From Crossaster papposus (taxonomy: Eukaryota; Echinodermata; Asteroidea; Velatida; Solasteridae): a stretch of DNA of 64,000 bases. A program made the translations under genes and the position numbers. The DNA lies in contig JBAIAA010000787.1 of assembly GCA_037893245.1 (NCBI GenBank), forward strand, positions 62,001 through 126,000, read 5' to 3'. Of the stretch, positions 1 through 11,418 are shown in pieces (the stretch's first letter is position 1; every line of letters starts with the position of its first letter). The notes under the pieces are model-generated. The model was not told the DNA's origin. It did no database searches and worked only from the letters and a program-made list of their open reading frames with translations.

Positions 1-629
1 TTTCAGTTTGCATTGCATAATCTCATGGAATCCAATTAGAAATTGATAAAAAATTTGATTTGTTATTGATTTATTGATTTTTTATTGATTTGAAAAAAAG
101 AAAAGAATTTAAAAACAAAAAAAAATTTTGAACATGTTTTTTTGTTTAGATATTTTTAACTTTCTATTGATTGTAAATTTGTATCTATTTGTATATAATA
201 ATCTTATTATATAATTTTATTTCATGAGATTTTATTTTATTAAAAAAAGGAGACTTATTTCAGTGGGAACACTACTACTTCATTACACTACAACTACTTC
301 ATTTAATGAATGACCATATTTGACAGTCACGAAGGGTCTCGAGCATCCTGTGAAATCAGGGCACCTTGTGTGCTGTTCAGTTTTAACAAAACTGATATTG
401 TTTAGCAATTTCCAAATTTGGTTGGCCAACCGTCGTCCCCCAAAATACTAAACCGCGGATAAATCCGTTTGACCCCCCCCCCCCCCCCCCAAAAAAAAAA
501 AAAGAGCTAATGTTGTATACTACCCTTAAAAGAAAATGTGCCGTGAAATTAATAGTGTCCCGTTGACATTTCTGAATATTCAGGTGTAGATGGAATAAAG
601 CAAGCACCTCTTATAGCACGAGCCCACCG
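1..629. other. AT-rich non-coding flank
   Basis: The stretch is AT-rich at first and contains a mixed poly-C/poly-A run near 471-503. I see no gene, splice signal or terminal repeat in it. It probably includes the decayed left flank of the piggyBac element that follows. Confidence 0.5.
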
Positions 630-2144
630 ATGAAATTCAGTGAAGAGACCGACTGTACGGGATATTTCAGTCACCTGTCGCCCATGCAAATCTTTCAGCT
701 CTTCTGCCAAGCAGTGTGGGAGTTGATGGTGGATGAGACTAATCGGCGTTATGCTGACCAAACAATGTGTGCAGATGTAGCCAATCATCTGCCTGCCTGG
801 AATCCAACTACTGTTCCTGAAATTATGCCATTCGTGGTCTTGCTTCTGTGCATGGGTATCAACAAAAGGTCTCGCTACCGCATGCACTGGTTCAGGTCCG
901 AAGTTCTGCGAAGTCCCCTGTATTCGGCGACCATGTCTCGCATTCGATTCACTGCGATCCTTCGATTTTTCCATCTTGCCAACAACAGAGCTCAACTAGG
1001 TGATGCCTAGGTCTGCCCGCTGCTCGACATTGTACTGCCATCCTTTCTTCGCATTTACAAGTACTTGGAAGGTGTTCACCGGCTCTCAGCCCACATCAAA
1101 GGAATCTAGTCGACCTTCCGTTGGTTATGCTTCAACAGACCACGTGCACCAACCTAATATTACATCTGCTCGGCATGTAGTCCTCGACCTAATTACAGGA
1201 CTCGAACATAAGGGACATTTCATTTTTATGGACAATTGGTATACCAGCCCAGCTCTCATCTGCAAGTTGTCCCGGTTACAGTTTGGAGCTTGTGGAACTG
1301 CACGCTACACCACACTGGGAATTCTGCATTGTGCAAACCCAAAAAAGTTACACGTGATAAGAGGTGCTGACCCCTAGTTTTACACCAAAGCCGGCCAACT
1401 GTGCGTCGTTTGGCAGGATGCCAAACGTGTAACTCTTCTCACAACTGTTGAAAACTGCAATATCGACACGAAAGACATTCGAAGCAAAAACATTTTGAGT
1501 GGACTTCGCAGGCCCGTACGCAGAGGGGGTGCGACGGGTGCGTACGCACCCCCCCCCCCCCCCCCCCAAATTACCAAAAGGTCCACATTTTCCAGGGTGA
1601 ATAATACTATTTTGATGTAGAAATAACGGTACTGGCACACGAAAAGTGTTGGCCCCATTTTTGGTCCCATCAAGTACAAATTCGCACCCCCCCCCCCCAT
1701 AAAAAATCCTGCGTACGGGCCTGCTTCGTACGATCAAAAAACGTTCTGTCGTTAATGATTATAATAAATACATAAATACAAGTGATCTCGCAGCACAAAT
1801 GTGTCAGTACTACTCGCACCCTCACAAATCGATGAAATGGTGAAAAAGAGTTTTCGTGGCCATTCTTGACATCTGCTTGGTGAATGCTACTAATTCAGAG
1901 TCAAGGTGATAGAAGAGCTTATTTCCACTTGGAAGCACAACCCAGCTTAGCATGCCAGTCAAGTGTCACGTGGTTTCAGCCGCTTTCCACTCATCACTAT
2001 CCTGGGAGAATTTCTGCCGGCAAAAAGCGCAACTGTGTTGTTTGCAGTACCAGAGCCAAGCGGAAACAAACTCGCATGATTTGTAAACAGTGTGACAAAC
2101 CAATGTGTGTACTACCATGCTTTGAGAAGTTTCATAGTCTGTAA
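630..2144 (+). pseudogene. Decayed piggyBac-family transposase (PGBD-like)
   Basis: Several frames together resemble a piggyBac DDE transposase (DDE_Tnp_1_7 family), a nuclear cut-and-paste enzyme. An N-terminal block at 630-1010 has the family pattern of a long helical stretch ending in RIRFTAILRFFHLAN. A second block at about 1130-1310 contains FIFMDNWYTSPAL, which matches the family's DNxxTS motif holding a catalytic Asp. A third short piece near 1390-1440 reads QLCVVWQDAKRVTLL, typical of the RNase H-like core. A final piece at 2020-2144 is the C-terminal cysteine-rich finger (CVVC, CKQC). Stops and frameshifts separate the blocks, much of the region holding the first catalytic Asp appears deleted, and a MITE is inserted at 1509. 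No terminal TTAA or inverted repeat could be assigned. The copy is dead. Confidence 0.85.
1509..1723. mobile_element. 215-bp MITE with 15-bp TIRs and 5-bp target duplication
   Basis: CAGGCCCGTACGCAG at 1509 is perfectly inverted at 1709-1723. Both sides are flanked by CTTCG (1504-1508 and 1724-1728), a 5-bp target site duplication. The interior contains two long poly-C tracts. TIRs starting CAG with a 5-bp duplication would suit the hAT5-type group, but that class assignment is inference. It interrupts the piggyBac remnant and is therefore younger. Confidence 0.85.
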
Positions 2145-2718
2145 TGAGCATTCACCCGAGAAAGTTTATATTGTGGTTCCCCCCCCCCCCCCCCCCCCCA
2201 GTTCAATGTTGGAGTGATGGTGCACACACCGCCAACCAACAATGAGGTGGTTGTTTTGGTGTTTTTTTGTTTTTTTTTGGGGGGGGGGAGTGGCCGCCTT
2301 CATTTGAACTTTTAACTGCATCCACAGTGTACCCATTTTGTATGATTGTGCAATTACCTTCATAGTCCGGATTTTCTTCATTTTGAATAAAATCTAAGTA
2401 TCTCACTCCTAAATTAGTGTTTCTTCATCAGATTTACACTTCTTGGTAGTTGTCAAGTCATATTAAGGGCACAAAAGTGGGGGTGAGATATGGAATTCTT
2501 TCCACCCCTTCCAAAAAACTTCTCACAGGCCAATATTGTTGTTTTATTAATCTAATAGTCAGTGCTTTGGGGGTACTGTCAATCCATTATGATTCAACAC
2601 CATCAAAGAAGAGTGGCCTTTCATTACTTTGTCTTGCGAGGGCGCTATACACTAAAACTTGGCAAAAAAGTGGTCATATCATGCACATTACTCTGGTAAC
2701 CTAAGCACAGTGACAAAA

Positions 2719-3990
2719 TATGCCTTGGTACTGAAAGGGATAAAAAAGGGAGTCGCACTAATCCAACCAATTATAGGCCTATTTCTCTTACCTCAGTTTG
2801 CTGTAAAGTGATTGAATGTCATCTACAGCCATGCCATGCGCCATCTTGACCAGCATAAAGCACTCAACAACGCCCAACATGGCTTCCGTTCTAGACGTTC
2901 ATGCGAGACACAACTATTAACAACAGTCAATAAGATATGGGATGCAAATAAACACATCCACCTAGTTGACGCCATCATTTTAGACTTCGCTAAAGCATTT
3001 GACTCTGTTCCTTATCGTAGGTTATTGCACAAACTCCACCATGTTGGCATCGATGGTCCTCTTCACCAGTGGATTTCATCTTTCCTTGTTGGGAGACAGC
3101 AGTCAGTCAACATCCAGGGCGTTTCATCTAGACCCGTCGAAGTGATGTCCGGTGTACCTCAGTGACCCGTCCTGAACCCCTTCTTTTCCTCATTAAATAA
3201 ATGATCTACCCAATGACCTTGATTCAACTGTTTGCCTTTTTGCGGATGACTGGGTTGTCTACCGGCCAATTTCGTCAACATCCGACTGTGAAATGCTCTA
3301 AAGCGATCTTAAATGTCTAGAAAAATGGGAGAAAAGGTAGATGATGCCCTTTAAATCTGATAAATGTAACATCATACGCTTCTCCAAAAAAAAAATCAGA
3401 CTGAGTATTCCTATAAACTTTCTGGTCATTATCTCCAGGCAGTCATCCATCATAGGTACTTGGGAGTCAATCTATCAGGGGATATGAGATGGAACACACA
3501 CATGTACAAGGCCGTCTCCGAAGCGAGTTTAGTTCGTCCCAACATTAAATACTGCAGTTCAGTCTGGGATCCACACACGAATCGTAACAAAGTCGAAGCT
3601 GTCCAATGCCAATCTGCGCGAGTCATTATGCGCGACTATGGGATAGAGGGAAATCTCAGTAACCGCCGTGTTGAGTGAACTCCAACTTCAAAAACTCCAA
3701 GAGCAGCACCAAATTTAGCGGCTGGTCACATTGCACAATATAGACCTCCAGTTGGAAGAGCATCTTGAATTTAACAAAAGGGGTCTATCAGCACCAACTA
3801 CCAGAAACTACAACTCAATCTCGCTCCAAATACCGTCATCCAAGACCAACTGCCACCAGAAGTCATTTTTTCAAACATTGCAAGAGATAGACTGGAACCA
3901 GCTACCATACTCCACCATCAGTATCCCAGACTCCACTAAGTTTTGTGGAGCCCTTACACCTGTTGCGCCCGAAACACACGACTAATTCCC
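2719..3990 (+). pseudogene. 5'-truncated non-LTR retrotransposon (CR1/jockey-like reverse transcriptase)
   Basis: The region starts inside a reverse transcriptase at the NYRPISLTSVCCKVIE motif (about 2762-2809). It continues through HGFRSRRSCETQLLT, the catalytic block LDFAKAFDSVP and SGVPQ (to 3165). After a nonsense/frameshift the frame-shifted continuation keeps a recognisable FADD box near 3237. The post-RT segment follows at 3460-3985, with the typical YCSSVWDPHT motif. Compared with the family, the segment between SEAS and LVRP at about 3520-3535 looks internally deleted. No endonuclease domain is present, as expected for 5' truncation. The motif order fits CR1/jockey-group LINEs; an exact clade cannot be named by eye. 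It is non-functional. Confidence 0.88.
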
Positions 3991-4437
3991 ATTCAATCTC
4001 TATTCTCGCAAGTGTTGCTCTAGTTGGAGCTTATTAATTATAAAATCAATATCAAGATCACATAATACTCCAATGAGGATTTATATAGATTCAAAGGTGA
4101 AAAAATGTCTTACACTCGTGGCTGATTTGGACCCCTTGTAACAGATCAGGAAATGATGGAAAATAAGCAAGTGGAGGTAACAAGAACTTGTATTTTTCAA
4201 AATTTGGCTTAGCTCTCAGAAACTCATTTTGGTTTATTATTTTTAGCGTTTGGTGCATCTTAGCGCAGTAGTCATTATTCTGTGTTCAAAGTATACCTCA
4301 GCCTTAAGTTCTAGTTGTTAAACCCTGAACGGTTTCATTATCGCATGTCAAACCAGACTCGGAACAAAATTTATGTCTGTTCTGTTTTACTGCCGTTCTT
4401 GCCACACGGGTATACAACCGGACAGCATGGGCGAGTT

Positions 4438-5028
4438 AAGGCCCAGTCACATCGGGGTTGCGACCAGGTTACGACCTAGCTGCGACCGAAAAATGTTGCA
4501 ATCCTAGGCAAATCGTACAAAGAGCTTGCGACTGGTCACAGAGGTCGTGGGTCATCGCCACAGAAAAACCAGTCGCAGCAAGGTGGATGGTCTTGTTGAA
4601 AACAGACCTCCAAATTGTAAGAGGTTGCAGACAGGTCTTACATGGTCGTACCACCAGTCGTGCATGCTCGCATTACCAGTCGTGGATAATCGCGGGTCCC
4701 ACAGTCGCACGATTAGTCGTGCAACTGGTTGTAGGTATACACGACTGATCGTGCGAGTGCCGAGTGGTCGCAGGTATACACGATCAATCGTGAGTACCTG
4801 GGACTAGTCGCACGATTACCTACGACTGATGTTGCGATCAATATTCTCCAATCGCTTGTAATCGCACGACCAAGCGTGCCACCAATCGTACGTACCAGTT
4901 CTAAGAGCAATCACAGCATATCAACGCTATGCGGAGATCGTCGCAAACATTGGCGATTGGTCGTATCTCTGCAAAATCGCACCAATCGCATGATCCAGAA
5001 ATCATACGATCCGGTTTGACTGGGCCTT
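4438..5028. mobile_element. 591-bp non-autonomous TIR element with subterminal GTCGCACGA repeats
   Basis: AAGGCCCAGTCA at 4438 is inverted as TGACTGGGCCTT ending at 5028. The interior is packed with short words such as GTCGCACGATTAGTCGTGC in both orientations, typical of subterminal transposase-binding repeats. If the ends are taken two bases further out, the flanks are GCGAG (4431-4435) and GCGAA (5031-5035), a plausible 5-bp duplication with one mismatch. There is no coding capacity: the open frames here are repeat artefacts. A hAT-like origin is likely but not proven. Confidence 0.75.
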
Positions 5029-5379
5029 TAGCGAATGTAAAGTACGTGTATGTGTAGTATGTTTACCAGCCATTTTAAAATTGTGCATAGTCGAGTACTT
5101 TGTAGGACCTTCGAAAGTATGATCTAACTTTGGCCTATATCCGTCGAAAATAATGCCCATTTACAGGAAATCCGTGTACATATTTTAATGTACATATTTT
5201 AAATCGCAAACCATCGTTTGGACTTTGCTGCAGGTTGGCGCTTCCATTTTACTTGATTTTTGTTTTTGTTTATATCCGAGGTTGTAGCAAATTTGTGCAA
5301 CAAGGCTTAATTTCAAGGCTTTTGGACAAACCACTCCAAACGAGCGTCGGGAGCATCTACAATGGTAAAATTGAATCAA

Positions 5380-5600
5380 ATTTACCCAACGTTGATTAAA
5401 TGTAACCAAATTTAACCCACTTTGTGTAAATGAACTCATTTTAATCAACTGTTGGTTACCAGGTGGACGACGCAACAGTTGGTTAAAACATTGGTTAAAG
5501 ATTTTGACCAACGTTGGATAAAATGTACTCAACATTGGTCAAATTGAGAGAAAACATGTACCCATTGTTGGTTAAAATTTTAACCAACTATTTTAACTAA
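5380..5600. repeat. Degenerate CCAACGTTGG-type short repeat cluster
   Basis: Variants of the words CCAACGTTG, AACTGTTGGTTA and TTGGTTAAA recur in both orientations at irregular 20-40 bp spacing. The composition resembles the subterminal repeat zone of a non-autonomous DNA element, but I could not find matching terminal repeats. Confidence 0.45.
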
Positions 5601-6646
5601 GCACATTTTAATACATTTTTTAAGAGTGAGCAACATTCGATTTCGCGCGATATAGAATGGCGCAGTGATTTAATTGGCTGCTCATTCGCCGAAAATTGAC
5701 CGGGAAAACCTATAAATGTATGCCATTTTCAAGGAAAAGGCCCTCATCAGTATTTCACCAGCCACGTTGAGTTCTCAATTCAAATTTTAATGGAGACTTT
5801 TCTCTAATATTATTCTACCGTAATTGAAGCTCATTAAATAATTCGTAGCCTAAGACTACAATATTGCTGGTACATGTTATGTCCAACCTTTTTTAAAGAT
5901 TAACCTTTCAGTAGGTCTGGTGGCTTGCACCCTAGAACAGATTGGTTAAAAATACCTAATAGATTTGTGTCTAACTAATATATTGGGCTTTTTACACGGG
6001 GGTGCCCTTAGTCTTGCTGTAATGATTTTGACTGATTGATTTCTAAGCGTATTTTTCCCTCGAAAATTTTTCATGTTTTAATTTTATTTTGGCATTCCAC
6101 ACACAAAAATAAAGATGAAAATCCGTTTAAAATAAGGTTAAACGAATTTTATTTATGACCTTCCCGTCCGGATTTTTCTTCTAGGTCTCCTTGTTCGCTC
6201 TCTTTTGTTTTTACATCGCGAACTTAGCGCGAGAACGAAAATAAACACGGCGTGAAATTTACGTACCTACTTCCGATGGATTTTAGATTTTATTCATGCT
6301 CGTTTGGATGACTCTTTTAACAATTGTTTTTAACGGTCATTTTTTAGATTTGTCTGTAAATGAAAATAAGTCTTTTAAGTTTATTTTTAATAAGTGTGTG
6401 TGCCAAAAAAAACATTTTAGTCTTCTATTAAGCAATTGAAAACAAATTTACCGATTGACCGCCCCAATATTATTTTATAATGTTCATCTTTGTACGAGCG
6501 CCTCGGTTTCACTAATCCACAGGTATTTTAGATTTTTGAAAGTGAAAGGTCACGTTTTGGGTAATTAAAAGGGTTAATTTTTTTAAGAAATCAATGTACC
6601 AACAATTATTTCAAAACGCTGACTTTTACACGCTAAATTTCCTCAC
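5601..6646. other. Non-coding DNA 3' of the BHMT-like exon (probable intron)
   Basis: No open frame, terminal repeat or splice-flanked coding block is visible. On the minus strand it lies directly downstream of the exon donor at 6646-6645, so it is presumably intron. The next BHMT exon was looked for by eye and not found. Confidence 0.45.
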
Positions 6647-6779
6647 CTGCTTCGGGATATTTGACTACTGCTTCCGGTGTCCATTTCCCAGCAGTCACAT
6701 AGCCTCTTCTCTCCAGACAGACCACGTAGCTACCGTCCCCTATCACAACGCCTTCCTCTAGAAGCTTCAGTATGTTTCT
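6647..6779 (-). CDS. BHMT: Internal exon of a betaine-homocysteine S-methyltransferase-like gene
   Basis: Read on the minus strand, a pyrimidine-rich acceptor (TTTTTCCTTAG) precedes a 133-base open block followed by a consensus donor (G|GTGAGG). The 44 complete codons include LEEGVVIGDGSYV and LERRGYVTAGKWTPEAVV and end in YPEA. This closely matches the second coding exon of animal BHMT, where the human protein has VIGDGGFV, LEKRGYVKAGPWTPEAAV and HPEA followed by an exon boundary. BHMT moves a methyl group from betaine to homocysteine in the cytosol, making methionine and dimethylglycine. The Asp of IGDG corresponds to Asp26 of the human enzyme, a substrate-contact residue. The zinc-binding cysteines lie in later exons that are not in view. 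The exon is open and splice sites are intact, so a living gene is plausible. The first exon and the later exons were not found within the window. Confidence 0.82.
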
Positions 6780-7359
6780 CTAAGGAAAAATAATTAAAGA
6801 AAAAGAATTCAAGATGGTACGTTGTGTCTTATTTCTTTGGGTAGGGGCAAAATCCCACAAATTTATTGGAACATTGAATTTAGATTTATTTGTGCAGTAT
6901 ATGTGTAACAAGCCATGTTGACCAATTTTCCATTATTCATGTTTCAATATCCATAATATTCCATTTACATTGTAAAATACAGGGTGATACAAAACCGCAA
7001 CCTGGTATTTCCCAAATGGGCTGGTGGGCCTATTGATCAAGCAACTTGGGTCGAAGTACTATACTTAAGTGGAATTCTCCAAGCTACTTATCTAAACTAT
7101 CCTACTCAAATCCACTCCTAAATCTAGGACACCTCTCGGGGTTGTCCTAATTAAGTCCAAGTGTGTTGGCTTTTTGAACATAAATTATAATCATTTTGTA
7201 ATGGCGCAACTTGGAAATGAGGGTGTTAATGCCGTTTGCGAAAAGTGGACATGAATCAGCGGCGGGAACGGGATGCAACAGAAAGCTGGGAACGATACTA
7301 ACAGAACTCGCGTGCATTGCCATGTGAGAAAAGTTTGGTTTCCCGTTCAGCTTGTCCAT
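6780..7359. other. Non-coding DNA 5' of the BHMT-like exon
   Basis: This is the probable upstream intron of the BHMT-like gene on the minus strand, beginning with the acceptor at 6781-6780. No first exon, repeat boundary or other gene was recognised. Confidence 0.4.
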
Positions 7360-8068
7360 CCCTTACGAAAATGTCCCGTGGTATTACCACAAAAAATACC
7401 ACAGGATAGTACCACAGGAAATGTCCTGTCATTTTTTGGAGCATTACCACAGGACAAATTCCTTTGGTATTCCTGTGGTACTTTTCCTGCGGTACTTTTC
7501 CTGCGGTACTATTCCTGCGGTACTATTCCTGCGGTACTATTCCTGCGGTACTATTCCTGCGGTACTATTCCTGCGGTACTATTCCTGTGGTACCTGTGGT
7601 ACTACATTCCTGTGGTACCATTTCTGTGGTAACATGTTCCTGTGATACATGTTCCTGTGATACATGTTCCCAGTACTTGTTCCTGTGGTATCGATCATGT
7701 GGTATTTCCCTTTCATTGAGTACCACTTTCTGTTGTATATTCCTGTAAAAAAATGGCACTTTGAAATTAAAGTGATGCACTAAAACCCTTTAAATAGGCC
7801 TATGCTCTTTCAGATTGTTGTTTATTGAAAGCCCTTCCACCACCACCACCACCAATCCTACATGTACTTGTGTCGATTTTTAAGATGTACAGCAAACAAA
7901 GTAGATTCAGGTTACATTCAAATTTTGGATTCAAGGAGCAACTGTTTGCATTCACACATTTCTTTGCAATATATAACCCTTACGAAAATGTCCTGTGGTA
8001 TTTAATACCACAGGATATTTACCACACAGATTCCTGTGGTTTTTTGGGACATTTACCACAAGTTTAAT
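7360..8068. repeat. TACCACAGGAAT-type repeat with 14-bp minisatellite
   Basis: Two direct copies of CCCTTACGAAAATGTCCYGT (7361 and 7977) open short segments made of CCTGTGGTA and its complement TACCACAGG. Between them, about 7470-7600, is a tight tandem array of CCTGYGGTACTWTT, period 14, roughly nine copies. Because 14 is not a multiple of three, all frames stay open and give a false repetitive protein. The arrangement looks like two copies of a palindromic short element, one with an expanded core. Confidence 0.75.
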
Positions 8069-9499
8069 GTCCTTAAACTATAATGACGGTAATAACAGCA
8101 AGTCAGCAAGTTATTTTATATATATTTCTGAGTCAACTTGTGGAAGGGTTTATTGGGTTTTTTAAACAAATGAATATAGGTTCTGTCACATATGATTTAC
8201 ATGTGATGATACAAAAGTCATAGAACAGTCTCTTCGCTTGATATGTGCAAATTGTACTGATTCAAGAAGAGGAAAGAAACTACTGATTGCTTAGTTTCAA
8301 ACCTAATGTATTTGACTTACAAATACAATTATGTTCAAGTATAATTAGCTGTTAAAATCTTTGTGATGCGAATGCGAAAAGTATAATTGAATAATGAACA
8401 TGTATACACAAAAAAGTCCTTCAACATTTCTTAGTGTCCAGAGTTTACCCTTATAATGCACAAGTTTGTTCGATCGCATCAACAATTAAGACTTCATTTA
8501 TAAAGTCTCTGTACGTAGGCCTATGCTCCTCTCGGTGTTCGCTGAATTCCCCCATCTACATCTGTTTCAACCAGCCACAAATTTGATCTCTTCACTAGTA
8601 GTAGTACGGTTGAACTGATCTTCAATCTTGACCAACTACCTGGCATGATTGAGAACAAACCCAAATAAAAATTACGAAAAGGAAAAATCATTAACAAAGT
8701 TCAAAACCAAGGGAAAAAACAAAGACTATAATCTGAAAGAATCAAACGTAGTTTAAGACGTATACCTTAAAGAATGGCACCAATCACAAACCTAGCCTTT
8801 TCAGCCTTCAATATTTTCAGTCATTACATTGACATTGTTTGTAGTTGTTTAAGCACCCATGATGATGTTTTAATATTCCATTACATTGGTTTTTAATAAA
8901 GTCCTCTTATTATCCCTAAAGTACATATGTAATGTGATTAAAAATGTGTTGATCGTATGTTGCATATTGGAATAACTAACATTACAGGGTCACAACAAGT
9001 ATATACAAGATTAATTGACACGATATATATGTTAAACATTGAAGTCAATACAACAAACTTCCCACACCGGCAACCGAGTCAACCGACAGCCATGACAGCA
9101 GGACTATATCTGTTAATGCAATGAAGTTCTGTCCAAATGAAAGCCTTATGTTTTTTAACCCAAACATACATAAACTCAAGTCATTTTGTCATGATATCTT
9201 GACGTCAGGCATGTGAGATACATTTTGGCAGTTCTGGGGCACCATTAGGCCTATACTATGAATAGTTGCAGTTTTCTAGCAAACATTTATGTACATATAG
9301 CACTGATAAACTGCTCTTTCCACAACCCAATTCAAAATATGCAGCATGTGCAGTGGAGTATAGCCAAGCCTAGAGTTAATGCAAGGTCATTATATTGGAC
9401 CTTGAGACTCGCATGCACTGTATATATAGGGGTCACTCAAAGAGCATTCATGTGTCCTTGCAAGACAACCATGCAGTTGTTTCCAGTACAAGAAGGAAG
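8069..9499. other. Non-coding DNA, nothing recognised
   Basis: The stretch is AT-rich single-copy-looking sequence without coding blocks, terminal repeats or tandem repeats that I can detect. It could be intron or intergenic DNA of the BHMT-like gene. Confidence 0.35.
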
Positions 9500-9832
9500 C
9501 CTAAGCTCCCCTCACACTGTGCCGGTTTATAGTCCCGGATTTAACCCGGTCCTGGAAACCGGAAACAACCTTGGACAACCCTGAAAAACCGTAGCAAGTC
9601 CGTTGTCAAATCGTACCGTGGTGAACCGTATAGGTCGCCCCTGTAGTTTTGAAATGTTCCAAACTATCGGGGTACACGTACCGTGGCCGTATATCCGTAT
9701 CCGTATAGGAACAGGGCGTTCTAGAGCCAAGGTGAGTGACGCCAGTACTACGGTTTGGTAAACCTTGACAAACCTGCACATGATGAAACCGTACTATAGT
9801 CTCCCCTTGACAAACCATGGGGATATACCTTA
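9500..9832. repeat. Subterminal-repeat-rich fragment (CCGTA / CCGGTTT words)
   Basis: Short words such as AACCGTA, GTACCGTGG, CCGGAAAC and TATCCGTAT recur in both orientations. Similar CCGTAG-type words resume at 21374-21950 and 24545-24690. This suggests one older non-autonomous element split by the insertions between. No matching ends were found, so the element boundaries are unknown. Confidence 0.45.
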
Positions 9833-10044
9833 CATGGGCGGATCCAGGATTTTTTTAAAGGGGGGGTCCACCCAAGGTCTTAGGCAGGATTTTGTGAATT
9901 GGGTGTGTACCCCAAAAATGTGGGTGTGTAACAATTTGAGTACATGTAACTGGGAAGCATGTACGCGAAGCGCACATCACGAGCGCGTAGCGCGAAGTCC
10001 CTGCGGCCGGGGTTCAGGGCCCGCTTAACCCCATAGAAAATTGT

Positions 10045-10395
10045 ACCGGGATCCCGGCGGGATCCCGGCGGGATCCCGCCGGGATGGAAAAATCCCGGCG
10101 GGATCCCGGCTTCTTACCGGGATCCCGTTTTAGTCGGAACCGGGATCCCGGCGGGATAATGTTTACAACCGGGATCCCGGCGGGATAATTTTCACAACCG
10201 GGATCCCGGTTTTAGTCGGGACCGGGATCCCGGCGGGATAATTTTCACAACCGGGATCCCGGCGGGATAATATTCACAACCGGGATCCCGGTTTCTTACC
10301 AGGATCCCGGTTTTAGTCAGAACCGGGATCCCGGTGGAAAAATTGTTCACAACCGGGATCCCGGTATAATCAACCGGGATCCCGGCGGGATTTTA
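10045..10395. repeat. Left array of CCGGGATCCCGG palindromes
   Basis: About seventeen copies of GGGATCCC, mostly extended to CCGGGATCCCGG or CCGGGATCCCGGCGGG, are separated by short AT-rich spacers such as ATAATTTTCACAA. Each unit is a perfect palindrome centred on a GGATCC site. Confidence 0.9.
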
Positions 10396-10504
10396 TATTT
10401 ATATGTTTTTCCACCGGGAATTTTCTTTGAAAGGTTTAAAAATTTTATATTTCTAAAACACTTAATATCGTGGCTGTTTTTTTTGTACTTTAAGTAATTT
10501 TGTT

Positions 10505-10790
10505 GCCTATTTTGTTTCTATTTTCTGGGACTTAGAGATTTTACAGAAAATCCAAGGCTATTTTGTTTCTATTTTCTGGGACTTAGACATTTTTCTGAAA
10601 TTCGAAGCCTATTTTGTTTCTATTTTCTAGGACTTTAAATTTTTTTCTGAAATTCAAAGACTATTTTGGTTTCTATTTCCTGGACTTTGAATTTTTTTCT
10701 GAAAATCAATGCTTATTTTTTTCTTTTTCTGGGACTTAGAGATTTTTCTGAAAATCCAAGACTATTTTGTGTCTATTTATTATGTTTCTA
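10505..10790. repeat. Degenerate tandem repeat, about 55-bp unit
   Basis: The core TATTTTGTTTCTATTTTCTG followed by GGACTTAGAGATTTTTCTGA recurs about five times with 10-20% divergence and slight length variation. It is non-coding and lies between the GGGATCCC array and the LINE 3' end. Confidence 0.8.
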
Positions 10791-11105
10791 TTATCTAGGA
10801 ATTTGCGCAAGATAATGCCAAAATGTTAAACAAGTGATAACTATAGAGGCCAGTAACTCGATAATAATATGGAGAGAAAAATCAGAAAAGGCAATTCGCG
10901 TCCGTAATCTGGGCCGCGGAGCAGTAAATGTTAACGTTTGATAAATCATGTAAATGTATGCCTATAGTTCAGTGTCGTCACACATTTGTTCAGGCGACTC
11001 TTTTTATCTTATCTCTCAATCTGTTGTTGTTGTTGTAGTAATTTGTGGTTGGCACTTTTGGCAGCTTATGTGCCCTGTGTGCCATTAACGCATAATTTAG
11101 CAGAT

Positions 11106-11139
11106 AGCGCCGCGAAGCGGCGCTATAACTATAGTCTAG
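11106..11139 (+). other. Helitron-type 3' terminus (hairpin plus CTAG)
   Basis: The stem AGCGCCGC, loop GAA, stem GCGGCGCT (11106-11124) is followed 11 bases later by CTAG (11136-11139) and then T. This is the canonical 3' end of a Helitron. It resembles, but is not the same as, the ends of the tandem array at 28-40 kb. The matching TC-starting 5' end was not located. Confidence 0.5.
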
Positions 11140-11418
11140 TCTCTATCTACGGCTCTGAGTCTAGTTAGGTATGTGGGGAGGTTAGGCGCGAGAAACCCGC
11201 GAGATATACACAGCGCCACCATGAGGCTCCCGCAAGGTCGGCCGTATCCCAGCAAACTAGGGAGCCCGGGCTCCCCAACCTGCCGGTAATGTTCTCAGGT
11301 CCGCATACCTCCGAGTGATGAAAAGGCAGCCCTGCAACATCCAGCGAGCCACCCGCACCCCTCCCCCCACATATAAGCAACACCAGTAAATCAGGAGGGT
11401 TCTAAATTAAATAGAAAA
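11140..11418 (-). other. Probable 3' untranslated region of the I-type LINE
   Basis: GC-rich non-coding sequence lies directly downstream (minus strand) of the ORF2 stop. I cannot place the exact 3' end of the LINE; no simple-repeat or poly-A tail is obvious between here and the Helitron-type end at 11139. Confidence 0.4.

Noticed and set aside
4458-4910. Overlapping 60-96 codon frames on both strands
   Set aside because: They lie within the GTCGCACGA-rich non-autonomous element and reflect its repeat structure.
7273-7748. Open frames reading SCGTIPAVLFLRYY repeats
   Set aside because: They are translations of a 14-bp minisatellite that stays open in all frames because 14 is not a multiple of three; there is no gene context.
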